From an uncultured Oceanospirillaceae bacterium (GTDB lineage Bacteria; Pseudomonadota; Gammaproteobacteria; Pseudomonadales; Balneatricaceae): a DNA stretch of 64,000 bases. The stretch is from positions 1-64,000 of the forward strand of contig CAKZPE010000007.1 of the NCBI GenBank assembly GCA_937138495.1, in the 5' to 3' direction. Positions within the stretch are counted from its first letter, which is position 1, and each line of letters begins with the position of its first letter. Shown here in pieces: positions 49,165 to 57,464 of the stretch. The notes beneath the pieces are model-generated. The model searched no databases and was not told the DNA's origin. It worked only from the letters and a program-made list of their open reading frames with translations. The position numbers and the translations under genes were made by a program.

Positions 49165-49929
49165 GTGAAACAACACGCTAAAATAGCCGCGCTGGGAACC
49201 GTTGGCCTGGTCGCCGGGATCTTTACAGGTACCGTGGTCGCAGCAGAGCAGGCACCGGAACTGAATATCAGTCTGGGGCTTGGAATGGGTTACAGTGAAT
49301 CCATCTATAAGGGCATTGATGATGATACCGCTGCTTTGCCCCTGTTTGATATTGAGTATGGCAACTTTTATGTGTCAGGGCTTGAAGCAGGTTATACCTT
49401 TTATGAAACCGATACGCTGAGTCTGTATGCCGCCATTGCGGCGGATGATCTGGACGGTGAGCGTACCGACAGTCGCGAACTGCGGGATCTGGGCGATGTG
49501 GATGGCGGTACGAATCTGGTGCTGGGCGCTGAAATGTTCACCGGTGCCGGTTTGTTAAGTGTCGCGGTGGCACAGGACGTTGCAGACGAACATAAAGGTA
49601 CACAGGTGGATTTTGGCTGGGGCGTGCCGGTTGAGTTTGGCGACCTGACTATTGTGCCGGCTGTATCTGTCAGTTGGGTCAGCGATAAGTTGGTCAATCA
49701 TTACTATGGTGTATCTGCCAGCCAGGCCCGTGCCGGTCGTGCGGCATATGACGGCGACAGTGCCTGGATCTATGGTGTGGGTGTGTCTGCTGAGTATGCA
49801 TTTAATCAGAGCTGGACCGTTATCGGTGCCGTCGATTATCAGCGTTACAGTGATGAAATTACCGACAGCTCAATTGTCAGTGAAGACTCTGCCGTTGCTG
49901 CGATGATGGGGGTCCGCTACCAGTTCTGA
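49165..49929 (+). CDS. MipA/OmpV family outer-membrane protein
   Basis: 254 residues. A signal peptide (about 1-26, ending VVAA) is followed by a beta-strand pattern of alternating hydrophobic residues and a terminal MGVRYQF. The MipA/OmpV signature is the N-terminal GLGMGYSESIYKGID segment. The GTG start at 49165 has AGGAGA upstream. It converges on a two-component system; in Vibrio cholerae an ompV gene also adjoins a two-component pair, which hints at regulation. Confidence 0.87.
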   Translation: MKQHAKIAALGTVGLVAGIFTGTVVAAEQAPELNISLGLGMGYSESIYKGIDDDTAALPLFDIEYGNFYVSGLEAGYTFYETDTLSLYAAIAADDLDGERTDSRELRDLGDVDGGTNLVLGAEMFTGAGLLSVAVAQDVADEHKGTQVDFGWGVPVEFGDLTIVPAVSVSWVSDKLVNHYYGVSASQARAGRAAYDGDSAWIYGVGVSAEYAFNQSWTVIGAVDYQRYSDEITDSSIVSEDSAVAAMMGVRYQF

Positions 49930-49960
49930 TAAAGGTTTTTCCCCTGACGTAACGGACTGA

Positions 49961-49990
49961 AAAACGCTGCATTTGCAGCGTTTTTTATAT
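49961..49990. terminator. Bidirectional terminator between mipA-like and kinase genes
   Basis: AAAACGCTGC and GCAGCGTTTT with an ATTT loop, plus A- and T-runs, between convergent genes. Confidence 0.9.
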
Positions 49991-49999
49991 GTGAAAACG

Positions 50000-51298
50000 T
50001 CAGGATATGATGGGGTATTCAGGCCATTGCAGGGTGGCAATGACACCGTCTTCAACATATTCAAGGTGTAGCTGCCAGTGCAGTTTCTGGCATATCTGCT
50101 GAACCAGGTGGATACCCAGCCCGAAGCTATTATCGCTGTCAGTGAGAGTGGCGCCTTCATCGTGATTTTCTATCCTAAGATGCTGTTCACTGATCTCAAT
50201 CTCAATGTTACCTGCCTGAGTGTGCTGAAAGGCATTTCGGAGGAGGTTATTCAGAACAATCCGTAAGGGCGTTACCGGTAAGATTTTTTGGCCACTAAAG
50301 TGCTCTTTAAGGCTCAGGTTGACCGGTTTATTTTCCAGCAAGTATCCCAGGTCTTCCGTCATTTCCCGTACCAGTTGCGCAGGCTCCGTGTTTTCCTGCC
50401 GGGGGGGCGCCTCATTTTCCCGGGACAGCCATAACAGGGTTTCTGTTAACTGTTGCATGCTGGCGTTGGCGCGGTTAACCCGTTCAAGTGGGCGCTGCAG
50501 GAGGGCCGGCGGCTCCATGCGGGCCAGCAATTCCATGTTAGCTTTAATGACAGCAATCGGCGTACGCAGTTCGTGGCTGGCGTTACGCAAGAACCGGTGC
50601 TCTTTTTCAAGCAGGTCGGCTATGCGGGTGAATGCTGTCTGCAGCTGATCAGCAATCTGATTGAGGTCATGAAAATAAAAGTCCGGTACGGGCTGCTGAA
50701 GTTTTTCGAATGACAGCTCTTCTGCCCATTTAGCCAGTGCATCACTGCGTCGGGTCAGTCGGCGACCATACAGCCAGACGGCCAGAATCATCAGGAAAAC
50801 ATAAGCCCCGCCTACGTAAAGCCCGCGGTCAAACAGGCGGTCGAATTCATTGAGCTGTTCCTGAGACAGTTTGTCGATGTCCAGATCCGCGACAGCATAG
50901 AGCAAGCGCTGGTCTGGCAGGCGGTGGGGGTAAATGACCAGAAAGCGTGAGCCTTTCCATTCCAGTTCACCGTAGGGTGACCATTCAACATCGAGGTATT
51001 TCCCCTCCTGCAAATCGGTGAAAGGAATGATTTCATGATACAGCGGCGGGGCTTTTCGCCAGTTGTCGATGTAAAAGTTGAGCATACCGGTATCTGGCAG
51101 CGGGGTGTCCGGATTCGCTGCATAACGGGCTTCAAAATCTTTAATTTCAAATTGCATGGTCAGCTGTACCATTTCTTCCAGACCCCGGGTCAGGCTCCGG
51201 TCTACCAACACGGTATAAATCAGTGCGGTAATCAGGGTCAGGCTGAGGATGAGCAGGCTAAACTGCCTGCGCATGGTACGTTTGCTGCGTTTAAACAT
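50000..51298 (-). CDS. Sensor histidine kinase
   Basis: 432 residues from an ATG at 51298 that overlaps the regulator stop by eight bases (GATGTTTAAA). TM1 is at about 12-32, followed by a periplasmic sensor of about 125 residues and TM2 at about 160-178. H242 lies in the motif NASHELRTPIAVIKAN. The ATPase domain has LNNLLRNAFQHT and SFGLGIHLV. The N-box and G-boxes look intact. The ligand is unknown. Confidence 0.92.
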   Translation of the reverse strand: MFKRSKRTMRRQFSLLILSLTLITALIYTVLVDRSLTRGLEEMVQLTMQFEIKDFEARYAANPDTPLPDTGMLNFYIDNWRKAPPLYHEIIPFTDLQEGKYLDVEWSPYGELEWKGSRFLVIYPHRLPDQRLLYAVADLDIDKLSQEQLNEFDRLFDRGLYVGGAYVFLMILAVWLYGRRLTRRSDALAKWAEELSFEKLQQPVPDFYFHDLNQIADQLQTAFTRIADLLEKEHRFLRNASHELRTPIAVIKANMELLARMEPPALLQRPLERVNRANASMQQLTETLLWLSRENEAPPRQENTEPAQLVREMTEDLGYLLENKPVNLSLKEHFSGQKILPVTPLRIVLNNLLRNAFQHTQAGNIEIEISEQHLRIENHDEGATLTDSDNSFGLGIHLVQQICQKLHWQLHLEYVEDGVIATLQWPEYPIIS

Positions 51299-51977
51299 CG
51301 GCGTCCCGCAATGCAAAGCCCTGTTGGGAGAGGGTCTGAATCATTGCCCGGGGGAAAGGTTTATCAACCTGCTGCCGCAGGTTATACATGTGTACTTTCA
51401 GGCTGTTGGTGTCTGGTGGACTGTCCTGCCAGAGGCTGTATTCCAGATCTTTCCGGCTGACCGGGTTAGGACTGGCACGCATAAGGGTTTCCAGCAGAGT
51501 CCAGCAACTGGGCGTCAGCTTCAGGGTAACGCCGTCGCGGCTGGCGTGACGGCTGTCCAGATTCAGGATCAGGCCGCCAACCTGTAGTTTGCGGACTTGC
51601 CCGCTGCGGCGGACTGCCAATGCCCGAATCCGCATAACCAGCTCTTCCATCGCAAAGGGTTTAACCAGATAGTCATCTGTGCCTGCCCGGAATCCGGCAA
51701 TCTTATCTTCCAGCGTATCCCGCGCGGTCAGCATCAGTACCGGGGTGTCGGTGCCTTGCTGGCGCAGTTTTTCGCACAGGGTAATACCATCCATGCGGGG
51801 CAGCATTAAATCCAGCACCAGTACCTGATAGTTATTTTCTGTGGCCAGTTTCAGGCCTGCCTGGCCATTGTATGCGTGGTCACAGCTAATGCCTTCCAAT
51901 GCCAGAAAGTCAGCGATGGAACTGGCCAGATCGATATCATCCTCGACCAGCAGAATCTCAATGTTGGGTTGTGTCAT
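51291..51977 (-). CDS. OmpR-family response regulator
   Basis: 228 residues: receiver with EDD (12-14), Asp 56 in LVLDLMLP and Lys in LVKPF, then a winged-helix domain. Coupled to the downstream kinase by overlap. The first gene of the pair, it is transcribed away from the decayed RND fragment. Confidence 0.93.
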   Translation of the reverse strand: MTQPNIEILLVEDDIDLASSIADFLALEGISCDHAYNGQAGLKLATENNYQVLVLDLMLPRMDGITLCEKLRQQGTDTPVLMLTARDTLEDKIAGFRAGTDDYLVKPFAMEELVMRIRALAVRRSGQVRKLQVGGLILNLDSRHASRDGVTLKLTPSCWTLLETLMRASPNPVSRKDLEYSLWQDSPPDTNSLKVHMYNLRQQVDKPFPRAMIQTLSQQGFALRDADV

Positions 51978-52477
51978 GAAACCATTTCCTGAGGCCGGTC
52001 GGGTACGGTAACAGAGTGTCCCCGGTGTGGCCGTTTAGTTGCCGGTATTAAAATTTACTGACCCGGTGCAGCGCCGGTGTAAAAATCAGGGCAATCAACG
52101 TGGCAGACAGAATACCATAGCCCATGGTGATTGCCGCAGGAATAGGGGGCTGCCCTGTACTTGGAAAAATAACCGCGCAACCCGACCGGTAGCCGCGGTA
52201 ATGGCGGTAAGCAAAGCCGCCCGTATCCGGCTTGGCTGTACGGGAGCCAAAAGGGCTGGCGTTTGAGCCGCCTGCGATTTACGTAGAAACCGGCTGACCG
52301 GCAGTCGCCAGTTTTTTACCGTGCCTGAGTACCGGATAACATTAGTGATGGTCGGGTAAACAGGGGGTTAAAGCCCTGTGTGGGGACTTTCCTGAGGGTG
52401 GCAAATTGCGGCATTAAGGGGATTCGCGTATATTTCAGCTGATCTGTTTTATTAATCTTCCAAGGGTTTCTGTCCCT
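51978..52477. other. Intergenic region with decayed gene
   Basis: About 500 bases between the divergent regulator genes. Most of it (52048 to about 52290) is a broken RND-transporter end on the minus strand. The rest should contain the promoters for the two-component system and for the GntR gene. Confidence 0.6.
52048..52290 (-). pseudogene. RND-type transporter C-terminal remnant
   Basis: On the minus strand a readable stretch gives SRIRAALLTAITAATG, similar to the RPILMTTLTT-type segment of RND pumps. A shift of frame follows, then PAAITMGYGILSATLIALIF and a final hydrophobic run ending HRVSKF at a TAA (52050-52048). Both pieces match the last two membrane segments of RND efflux subunits in order, with a frameshift between them and no upstream body. 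Confidence 0.6.
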
Positions 52478-53194
52478 ATGAGTGCCCAGCACATCCCTCT
52501 GTACAAGCGTGTTGAACAGCATATTCTCAATGATATTGACGGTGGCCGTCTGGTTCCCGGTGATCTTATACCTTCCGAGCCACAGCTGGCGGCACAATTG
52601 GATGTTAGCCAGGGAACGGTAAAGAAGGCGATTGATAACCTGGTTAACGAGAAGCGTCTGTTCCGGCATCAGGGTAAGGGCACTTACGTATCCACCATTG
52701 ATTTCAACAATAGCCTGTTCAGGTTTTTTTCTTACGGCGACGGTACCGGAAAAGGGGTTCGGATCCATAAGGAAGCGGGTGAGCGGGCATTGCGCGCCGC
52801 GCCGAAGCATATCTGTCAGCAGCTTGGTTATCCGGCGGACAGTGAATTGTTGTACATCCAGCGTCAGGGCTATATTCAGGAATTACCGATTCTGGTGGAA
52901 CATTGCTGGTGGTGTCCGGATGTCTTGCCGGGGCTGGAAAAAGGCGATGTACACATCCCCGACCTGATGTATGCGATGGTGGTGGAAAAGTACAAAGTGC
53001 CGGTAGTGCGTGCAGAAGAAACGCTTACGGCAGATATTGCTGATAAGCAGACCGCACAGATTCTGGGCATTCCGGAAAAGTCTCCGGTCGTGGTACTGGT
53101 ACGGCATACCTATAGCCGCAACAATAAGATGATCGAGTATAGAAAAACCGTCGGCCGGGCTGATAAATTCAGTTATAAAGCCGAAATTCGTTAA
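52478..53194 (+). CDS. GntR-family (HutC/UTRA) transcriptional regulator
   Basis: 238 residues. The N-terminal winged helix has LVPGDLIPSEPQLAAQLDVS and VKKAIDNLV. The C-terminal UTRA domain begins near residue 75 and binds an effector. It precedes the catabolic transporter and enzyme genes, so it is the likely local regulator, in the position expected for a SauR-type gene. Its operator may be the dyads at 53466 and 57412. Confidence 0.9.
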   Translation: MSAQHIPLYKRVEQHILNDIDGGRLVPGDLIPSEPQLAAQLDVSQGTVKKAIDNLVNEKRLFRHQGKGTYVSTIDFNNSLFRFFSYGDGTGKGVRIHKEAGERALRAAPKHICQQLGYPADSELLYIQRQGYIQELPILVEHCWWCPDVLPGLEKGDVHIPDLMYAMVVEKYKVPVVRAEETLTADIADKQTAQILGIPEKSPVVVLVRHTYSRNNKMIEYRKTVGRADKFSYKAEIR

Positions 53195-53585
53195 CGCTTT
53201 CTCTCCTCCCTAAGTCCAATATCTGCAGGTGTATTCCGGTTTACATACTTGCAGATATTTCATGTCATGCCGTTTTATCCCTCTGTACTGAAGGATTTTC
53301 AGTACAGGCAGCGTCTCTTTATCTGTCTGTTTTAAAAGTGTTTTTACTGTTCTTTGGCTTATTTGAAAAGAATGTTTCAGAGCTATGCTATGGGTGTTGG
53401 TCCGGCAGAAGGGTGTTTCTGAGCGTGAATTTTTAGGCTTGACTTATAGGGCTGACCCGTTACGATCATATAAGTCATATATATGAGTTATATGAAAGTA
53501 TAAGGCCGGCAGCAGTTATGTGCCGGCGGTTTGCCAGCCCAGAGGTGTCTGTTTACCCGGGCGGATCACTACCGGAGACTATTGC
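53195..53585. other. Control region of the transport operon
   Basis: About 390 bases without a gene. It holds a candidate promoter with TTGACT (53439-53444) and TACGAT (53461-53466), spacer 16, followed immediately by a 30-base near-perfect palindrome. Confidence 0.55.
53466..53495. promoter_or_regulatory. Candidate GntR operator overlapping the usp-tct promoter
   Basis: A 30-base dyad with the perfect 12-base core TCATATATATGA, flanked by TCATATAAG and GTTATATGA. Only one symmetric pair mismatches. It begins at the end of the candidate -10 and would cover the start of transcription, as in repression. Binding is inferred. Confidence 0.55.
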
Positions 53586-54029
53586 ATGTACAAAAAAATA
53601 TGCGTCGCTGTAGACGGGTCGGATATGTCACTTCAGGCCGTGACTGCTGCCTCTGAAATTGCCACGGCTTTCAGCGCTGATCTGCTGTTATTGCATGTGA
53701 TCCGGCCAATGAAAATTCCGACTGAGCTGGAACGTTACATAAAGAGTGATGACCTGGCCAAGCTGCGTTCGTCTGCGCTGGAAGAAGTCGGCAAAGAGAT
53801 TATGACCAAAGCACTGGATGTGGCCCGTCAGCAGGGAGCAGAAAATGTGACGGCTAAAGTGGCAAAAGGTGATCCGGCCGGCACAATTATTAAACAGGCA
53901 ACGACGTTTGAGGCTGACCTGATCGTTGTCGGTACACGGGGTTTAGGTAAAGTGGAAGGTGCACTGATTGGCAGCATTTCCAGAAAAATTGCCGATATCT
54001 CATCGATCAGTATGCTGATTGTGAAGTAA
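53586..54029 (+). CDS. Universal stress protein UspA family
   Basis: 147 residues from ATG 53586, giving MYKKICVAVDGSD; a longer in-frame reading from 53520 has no family resemblance at its start. The ATP-binding motif GTRGLGKVEGALIGSIS is present, so it is the ATP-binding Usp class. Usp genes often accompany tripartite transporters; its role here is not known. Confidence 0.9.
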   Translation: MYKKICVAVDGSDMSLQAVTAASEIATAFSADLLLLHVIRPMKIPTELERYIKSDDLAKLRSSALEEVGKEIMTKALDVARQQGAENVTAKVAKGDPAGTIIKQATTFEADLIVVGTRGLGKVEGALIGSISRKIADISSISMLIVK

Positions 54030-54227
54030 CTGGCTTTAGCCTTTAAATAAGTTTAAAAATTGCTGTAACTGACTGTAAAAAAAGATAAAAACCGAATGTC
54101 TGCTGGGCTTTTTAATGCTGGACAAGCAGCGTAAAAGGCTCACTTAACCCGAGATACAATAACAATGACACCGTGGTGGAAGCAGAGCACTGTTCTGTGA
54201 TGACTAAGCGGTGCAAGGGTGATAACG

Positions 54228-55772
54228 ATGCTAGAGTTTTTGCAATACCTTCCGGACGTATTCACGCCCTGGAATTTTCTGGTGCTGGTGCTCGGCACTG
54301 TCGGTGGCCTGATACTCGGTGCCACACCGGGATTAAGCCCGACGATGGCAGTGGCACTGCTCATTCCTTTTACCTTTCATATGGAACCGGCTACCGGTCT
54401 GATATTGCTGGGGGCTGCTTATACGGCCACCGTCGCCGGTGGAGCGGTCAGCGCGATATTACTGAGTATCCCCGGAGCGCCGGCGAATATCGCCACCACA
54501 CTGGACGGTAACCCTTTGGCAAAACAGGGGAAGGCAACCGCCGCCCTTCACTATTGTTTTCTGGCGTCGTTTGTGGGCGGTGTTCTGGGGGTGCTGGTAC
54601 TGATCTTCTTTACGCCAACCTTGTCCCAGTGGGCGCTGGGGTTCGGGCCGTCACACCTGTTCTGGGTGGCGATTCTCGGGGTGACGGTTATTGGCTCACT
54701 GGGGTCAGGTTCAGTCATTAAAGGTCTGTTTGCCGGTTTCGTCGGCCTGTGGATCTCGACTATTGGTTACGACCCGGTACTGGGCGTGGAGCGCTTTAAC
54801 TACAGCGAGCACCTGGGTGGCGGTATCAATATTATTGCGGCCCTGGTCGGACTGTTTGCGATTCCACAGGTGCTTTCGATGCTGACGCCTCAGGATCTGC
54901 CCGGTGGTGTCACCAAGTTTGCCATGGAAGCCCAGAGCATCGCTACGTCGATTCGCGATACGCTGGTACGGTGGAAAGCATTGCTGGTGGGCAGTGTGAT
55001 CGGTGTGGTTGTTGGCCTGATTCCGGGGGCTGGTGGGCAGATTGCCGGTCTGGTGTCCTACGATCAGACGAAAAAGATGAGCCGTGATAAAGCGAAATTC
55101 GGTAAGGGTGAGCCTGCCGGCGTGATTGCTGCTGAGTCAGCCAATAACGCCATGGTTGGTCCTTCACTGGTACCGCTGCTTACTCTGAGTGTCCCGGGGT
55201 CACCGACGGCGGCAGTGTTATTGGGTGGTCTGCTGATTCACGGTCTGTTTCCCGGTCCGGCGCTGTTTTCCGATCATGGTCCGGTGGTCTGGACTTTCAT
55301 TAACTCTCTGTTAGTGGGTCAGTTACTGATGTGCATCTTCGGCATCATGATCAGCCGTTACAGCCGCTTTGTTATGGATATTCCTGAGTACTATATGGCG
55401 GCGGCTATTACTGTGCTGGCGGTGTTCGGTACCTTCAGTGTGCAAAACAGTTTTTCGGATGTATTCGTCATGATGGGGCTGGGCGTCACCATGTACTTTG
55501 CTTCCAAAATTGGCTTCAGTCCGTCGCCGGTGGTGCTGGGGATAATTCTGGGGCCGATTGCCGAAACGAATTTCCTGCAGGGGCAGATTATTGCCCGGGT
55601 GGGCGACGGTATGGTGCCATATTTCTTCGGCGGTGCGCTGAATATCACGCTGGTTACCATTGTTGTTCTGTCGGTTGTCTACAGCGTTGTCAGCGAGATG
55701 AAGGCCAAGCGCCAGCAACGTGCAGCACAGCAGGCTGATGATGACGGCTATGTTGTCGAGAAGGAGGCCTGA
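54228..55772 (+). CDS. tctA: Tripartite tricarboxylate-type transporter, large membrane subunit (TctA)
   Basis: 514 residues with about eleven to twelve hydrophobic segments. The TctA motif GATPGLSPTMAVALLIPFTF is at about residue 30 and a second GLIPGAGGQIAGLVSY motif occurs mid-protein. ATG 54228 is preferred over GTG 54219 because of an AAGGG site. With TctB and TctC it forms a secondary carboxylate transporter driven by ion gradients. The substrate is not shown by sequence; the downstream enzymes suggest a short sulfonated or dicarboxylate-like acid. Confidence 0.92.
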   Translation: MLEFLQYLPDVFTPWNFLVLVLGTVGGLILGATPGLSPTMAVALLIPFTFHMEPATGLILLGAAYTATVAGGAVSAILLSIPGAPANIATTLDGNPLAKQGKATAALHYCFLASFVGGVLGVLVLIFFTPTLSQWALGFGPSHLFWVAILGVTVIGSLGSGSVIKGLFAGFVGLWISTIGYDPVLGVERFNYSEHLGGGINIIAALVGLFAIPQVLSMLTPQDLPGGVTKFAMEAQSIATSIRDTLVRWKALLVGSVIGVVVGLIPGAGGQIAGLVSYDQTKKMSRDKAKFGKGEPAGVIAAESANNAMVGPSLVPLLTLSVPGSPTAAVLLGGLLIHGLFPGPALFSDHGPVVWTFINSLLVGQLLMCIFGIMISRYSRFVMDIPEYYMAAAITVLAVFGTFSVQNSFSDVFVMMGLGVTMYFASKIGFSPSPVVLGIILGPIAETNFLQGQIIARVGDGMVPYFFGGALNITLVTIVVLSVVYSVVSEMKAKRQQRAAQQADDDGYVVEKEA

Positions 55773-55774
55773 TC

Positions 55775-56272
55775 ATGTTAGCGAAACGTTTAACGGCGTT
55801 GGGCGGGCTGGCTCTGTCGGTCCTGCTTCTGAGCCTGGGCTCCAATGTTGAATACGGTGAAGAAGCCTATTTCTTCCCTAACCTGCTGACCTATTTTCTG
55901 TTTGGCTTTGCTCTGGTGCTGTTGGTCACTGACGGCGAATTACTGGGCTGGCTGAAAGATATTGCCGATTTCCTGTGGCGCTGGATGTTCGGCATTGTCG
56001 GGCAGGGTAATCCGGCCCGCTGGCCGGATGTGGTACGGCTGATTCCGATGTTTATCATCATTCTGCTGTATCTCTATTTTGCTGATATCGTCGGGATGTA
56101 TGCCACCTCATTTCTGGCCTTCGTGCTGATTACGGTGATTTATACCCCGCTGAGACCCCGCAGCCGTTCGGTACTGAAGAACTGTTTTATCGGTGCCCTG
56201 TTTACCGGTGCGATTTATCTGATTTTCTCGGTGCTTCTGCAACTGCAGACACCTTCCGCCTGGCTGATTTAG
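55775..56272 (+). CDS. tctB: Tripartite tricarboxylate-type transporter, small membrane subunit (TctB)
   Basis: 165 residues with four membrane helices and no conserved catalytic motif, typical of TctB. It begins two bases after the tctA stop. Confidence 0.88.
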   Translation: MLAKRLTALGGLALSVLLLSLGSNVEYGEEAYFFPNLLTYFLFGFALVLLVTDGELLGWLKDIADFLWRWMFGIVGQGNPARWPDVVRLIPMFIIILLYLYFADIVGMYATSFLAFVLITVIYTPLRPRSRSVLKNCFIGALFTGAIYLIFSVLLQLQTPSAWLI

Positions 56273-56340
56273 CCAGGCACTGCATGACCAGAAATGCTCG
56301 ATACAACAATAAATACAGTCCCTGGGACGAGGAGTTATCC

Positions 56341-57327
56341 ATGCTGAAAAAGATCACTAAAACCCTGCAAACCTCTGCGCTGGCATTTGCCGTGGCAGGT
56401 ACCGCAATCTTGCCGCAACTGGCACAGGCGGAGGCTTATCCTGACCGGCCTGTGAGTATGGTGGTGTCCTATTCACCAGGTGGTGCGACGGACTTTCAGG
56501 CCCGCATCGTCACTATGCTGGCGGGTAAGGAAGATTATCTGGGACAACCCATGGTTATCCTGAATAAACCCGGTGCCGGCGGTAAAGTGGGCTGGGACTT
56601 TTTCGCCTCTAAAGCGAAGAAAAATGGCTATGAACTGGCGGCTTATAACGTCCCTCACTTCATTGCCCAGTCCATTGTTTTTAAGACCAAATACAACATT
56701 GATAACCTGGAGCCGATTGCCAACTGGGGGGCTGATCCTGCGGTACTGATCGTGGGTAAAGACAGCCCGTTTAATACCCTGGAAGATCTGATGAATTATG
56801 CGAAGGAGAATCCGGGTAAGGTAACGTTCTCCGGAGCAGGGTTATATGTGGGTCATCACATTGCTTATCTGCAGTTTGCCAAAGCCTCCGGTCTGGAGCT
56901 GACCTATGTGCCGCATAAGGGCGGTACGCCGGCGATGAAGAGCGTGATGGGCGGTCAGGTGAAAGCGGGCTTTAATAACCTGTCTGATGCTTTCCGTAAC
57001 CGTGACAGCGTGAAGATTCTGGCGGTGGCTGATCTGGAACGGAATAAGGAATTCCTGCCGGATGTACCGACCTTTATGGAACAGGGGGTTGATGTGGATG
57101 ACTCCAGTGTTAACTTCCGCGGCATTATGGCCCGTAAAGGTACCCCAACAGAGGTTGTCGATTATCTGGCGCAACGTGTGCCGATGATGTTTGAAGATAA
57201 GAAAACTCTGAAGAAAATGGATTCCGCCGGTTCTCCGGTACGGGTCATTCCCCGTGATCAGGTCATCACCATGTGGAAAGAGCGTGAAGCCTACCTGAAA
57301 GAACTGCTGGCCGACCTGAAAAAGTAA
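56341..57327 (+). CDS. tctC: Tripartite tricarboxylate-type transporter, periplasmic binding protein (TctC/BUG)
   Basis: 328 residues from ATG 56341 with GAGGAG upstream. A signal peptide (about 1-30, ending AQA) leads into the BUG-family fold with YPDRPVSMVVSYSPGGATD and the conserved NKPGAGGKVGWDF loop. It delivers substrate to TctAB. A 12-residue longer N-terminus is unlikely. Confidence 0.9.
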   Translation: MLKKITKTLQTSALAFAVAGTAILPQLAQAEAYPDRPVSMVVSYSPGGATDFQARIVTMLAGKEDYLGQPMVILNKPGAGGKVGWDFFASKAKKNGYELAAYNVPHFIAQSIVFKTKYNIDNLEPIANWGADPAVLIVGKDSPFNTLEDLMNYAKENPGKVTFSGAGLYVGHHIAYLQFAKASGLELTYVPHKGGTPAMKSVMGGQVKAGFNNLSDAFRNRDSVKILAVADLERNKEFLPDVPTFMEQGVDVDDSSVNFRGIMARKGTPTEVVDYLAQRVPMMFEDKKTLKKMDSAGSPVRVIPRDQVITMWKEREAYLKELLADLKK

Positions 57328-57376
57328 CGGCTGTCTGAGTCAGCACTGATGCCTGTGTAGACGCGCATCAGTGTAC

Positions 57377-57402
57377 GGGCAGCTTACAGCTGTATGCTGC
57401 CC
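57377..57402. terminator. Palindromic hairpin after tctC
   Basis: GGGCAGC and GCTGCCC flank a perfect 10-base core TACAGCTGTA, giving 26 bases with one mismatched pair. No T-run follows. It separates the transport operon from the enzyme operon. Confidence 0.55.
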
Positions 57403-57411
57403 GATCTACAC

Positions 57412-57437
57412 ATATAACTGAGTAATAAGAGTTATAT
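57412..57437. promoter_or_regulatory. Second candidate operator, before the aldehyde dehydrogenase gene
   Basis: ATATAACT and AGTTATAT form perfect 8-base arms with a 10-base spacer, 28 bases before the gene. The half-site GTTATAT matches the flank of the dyad at 53466-53495, consistent with one regulator controlling both units. Confidence 0.5.
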
Positions 57438-57464
57438 CAATATCCGGATCAGTGGAGATTTGTT

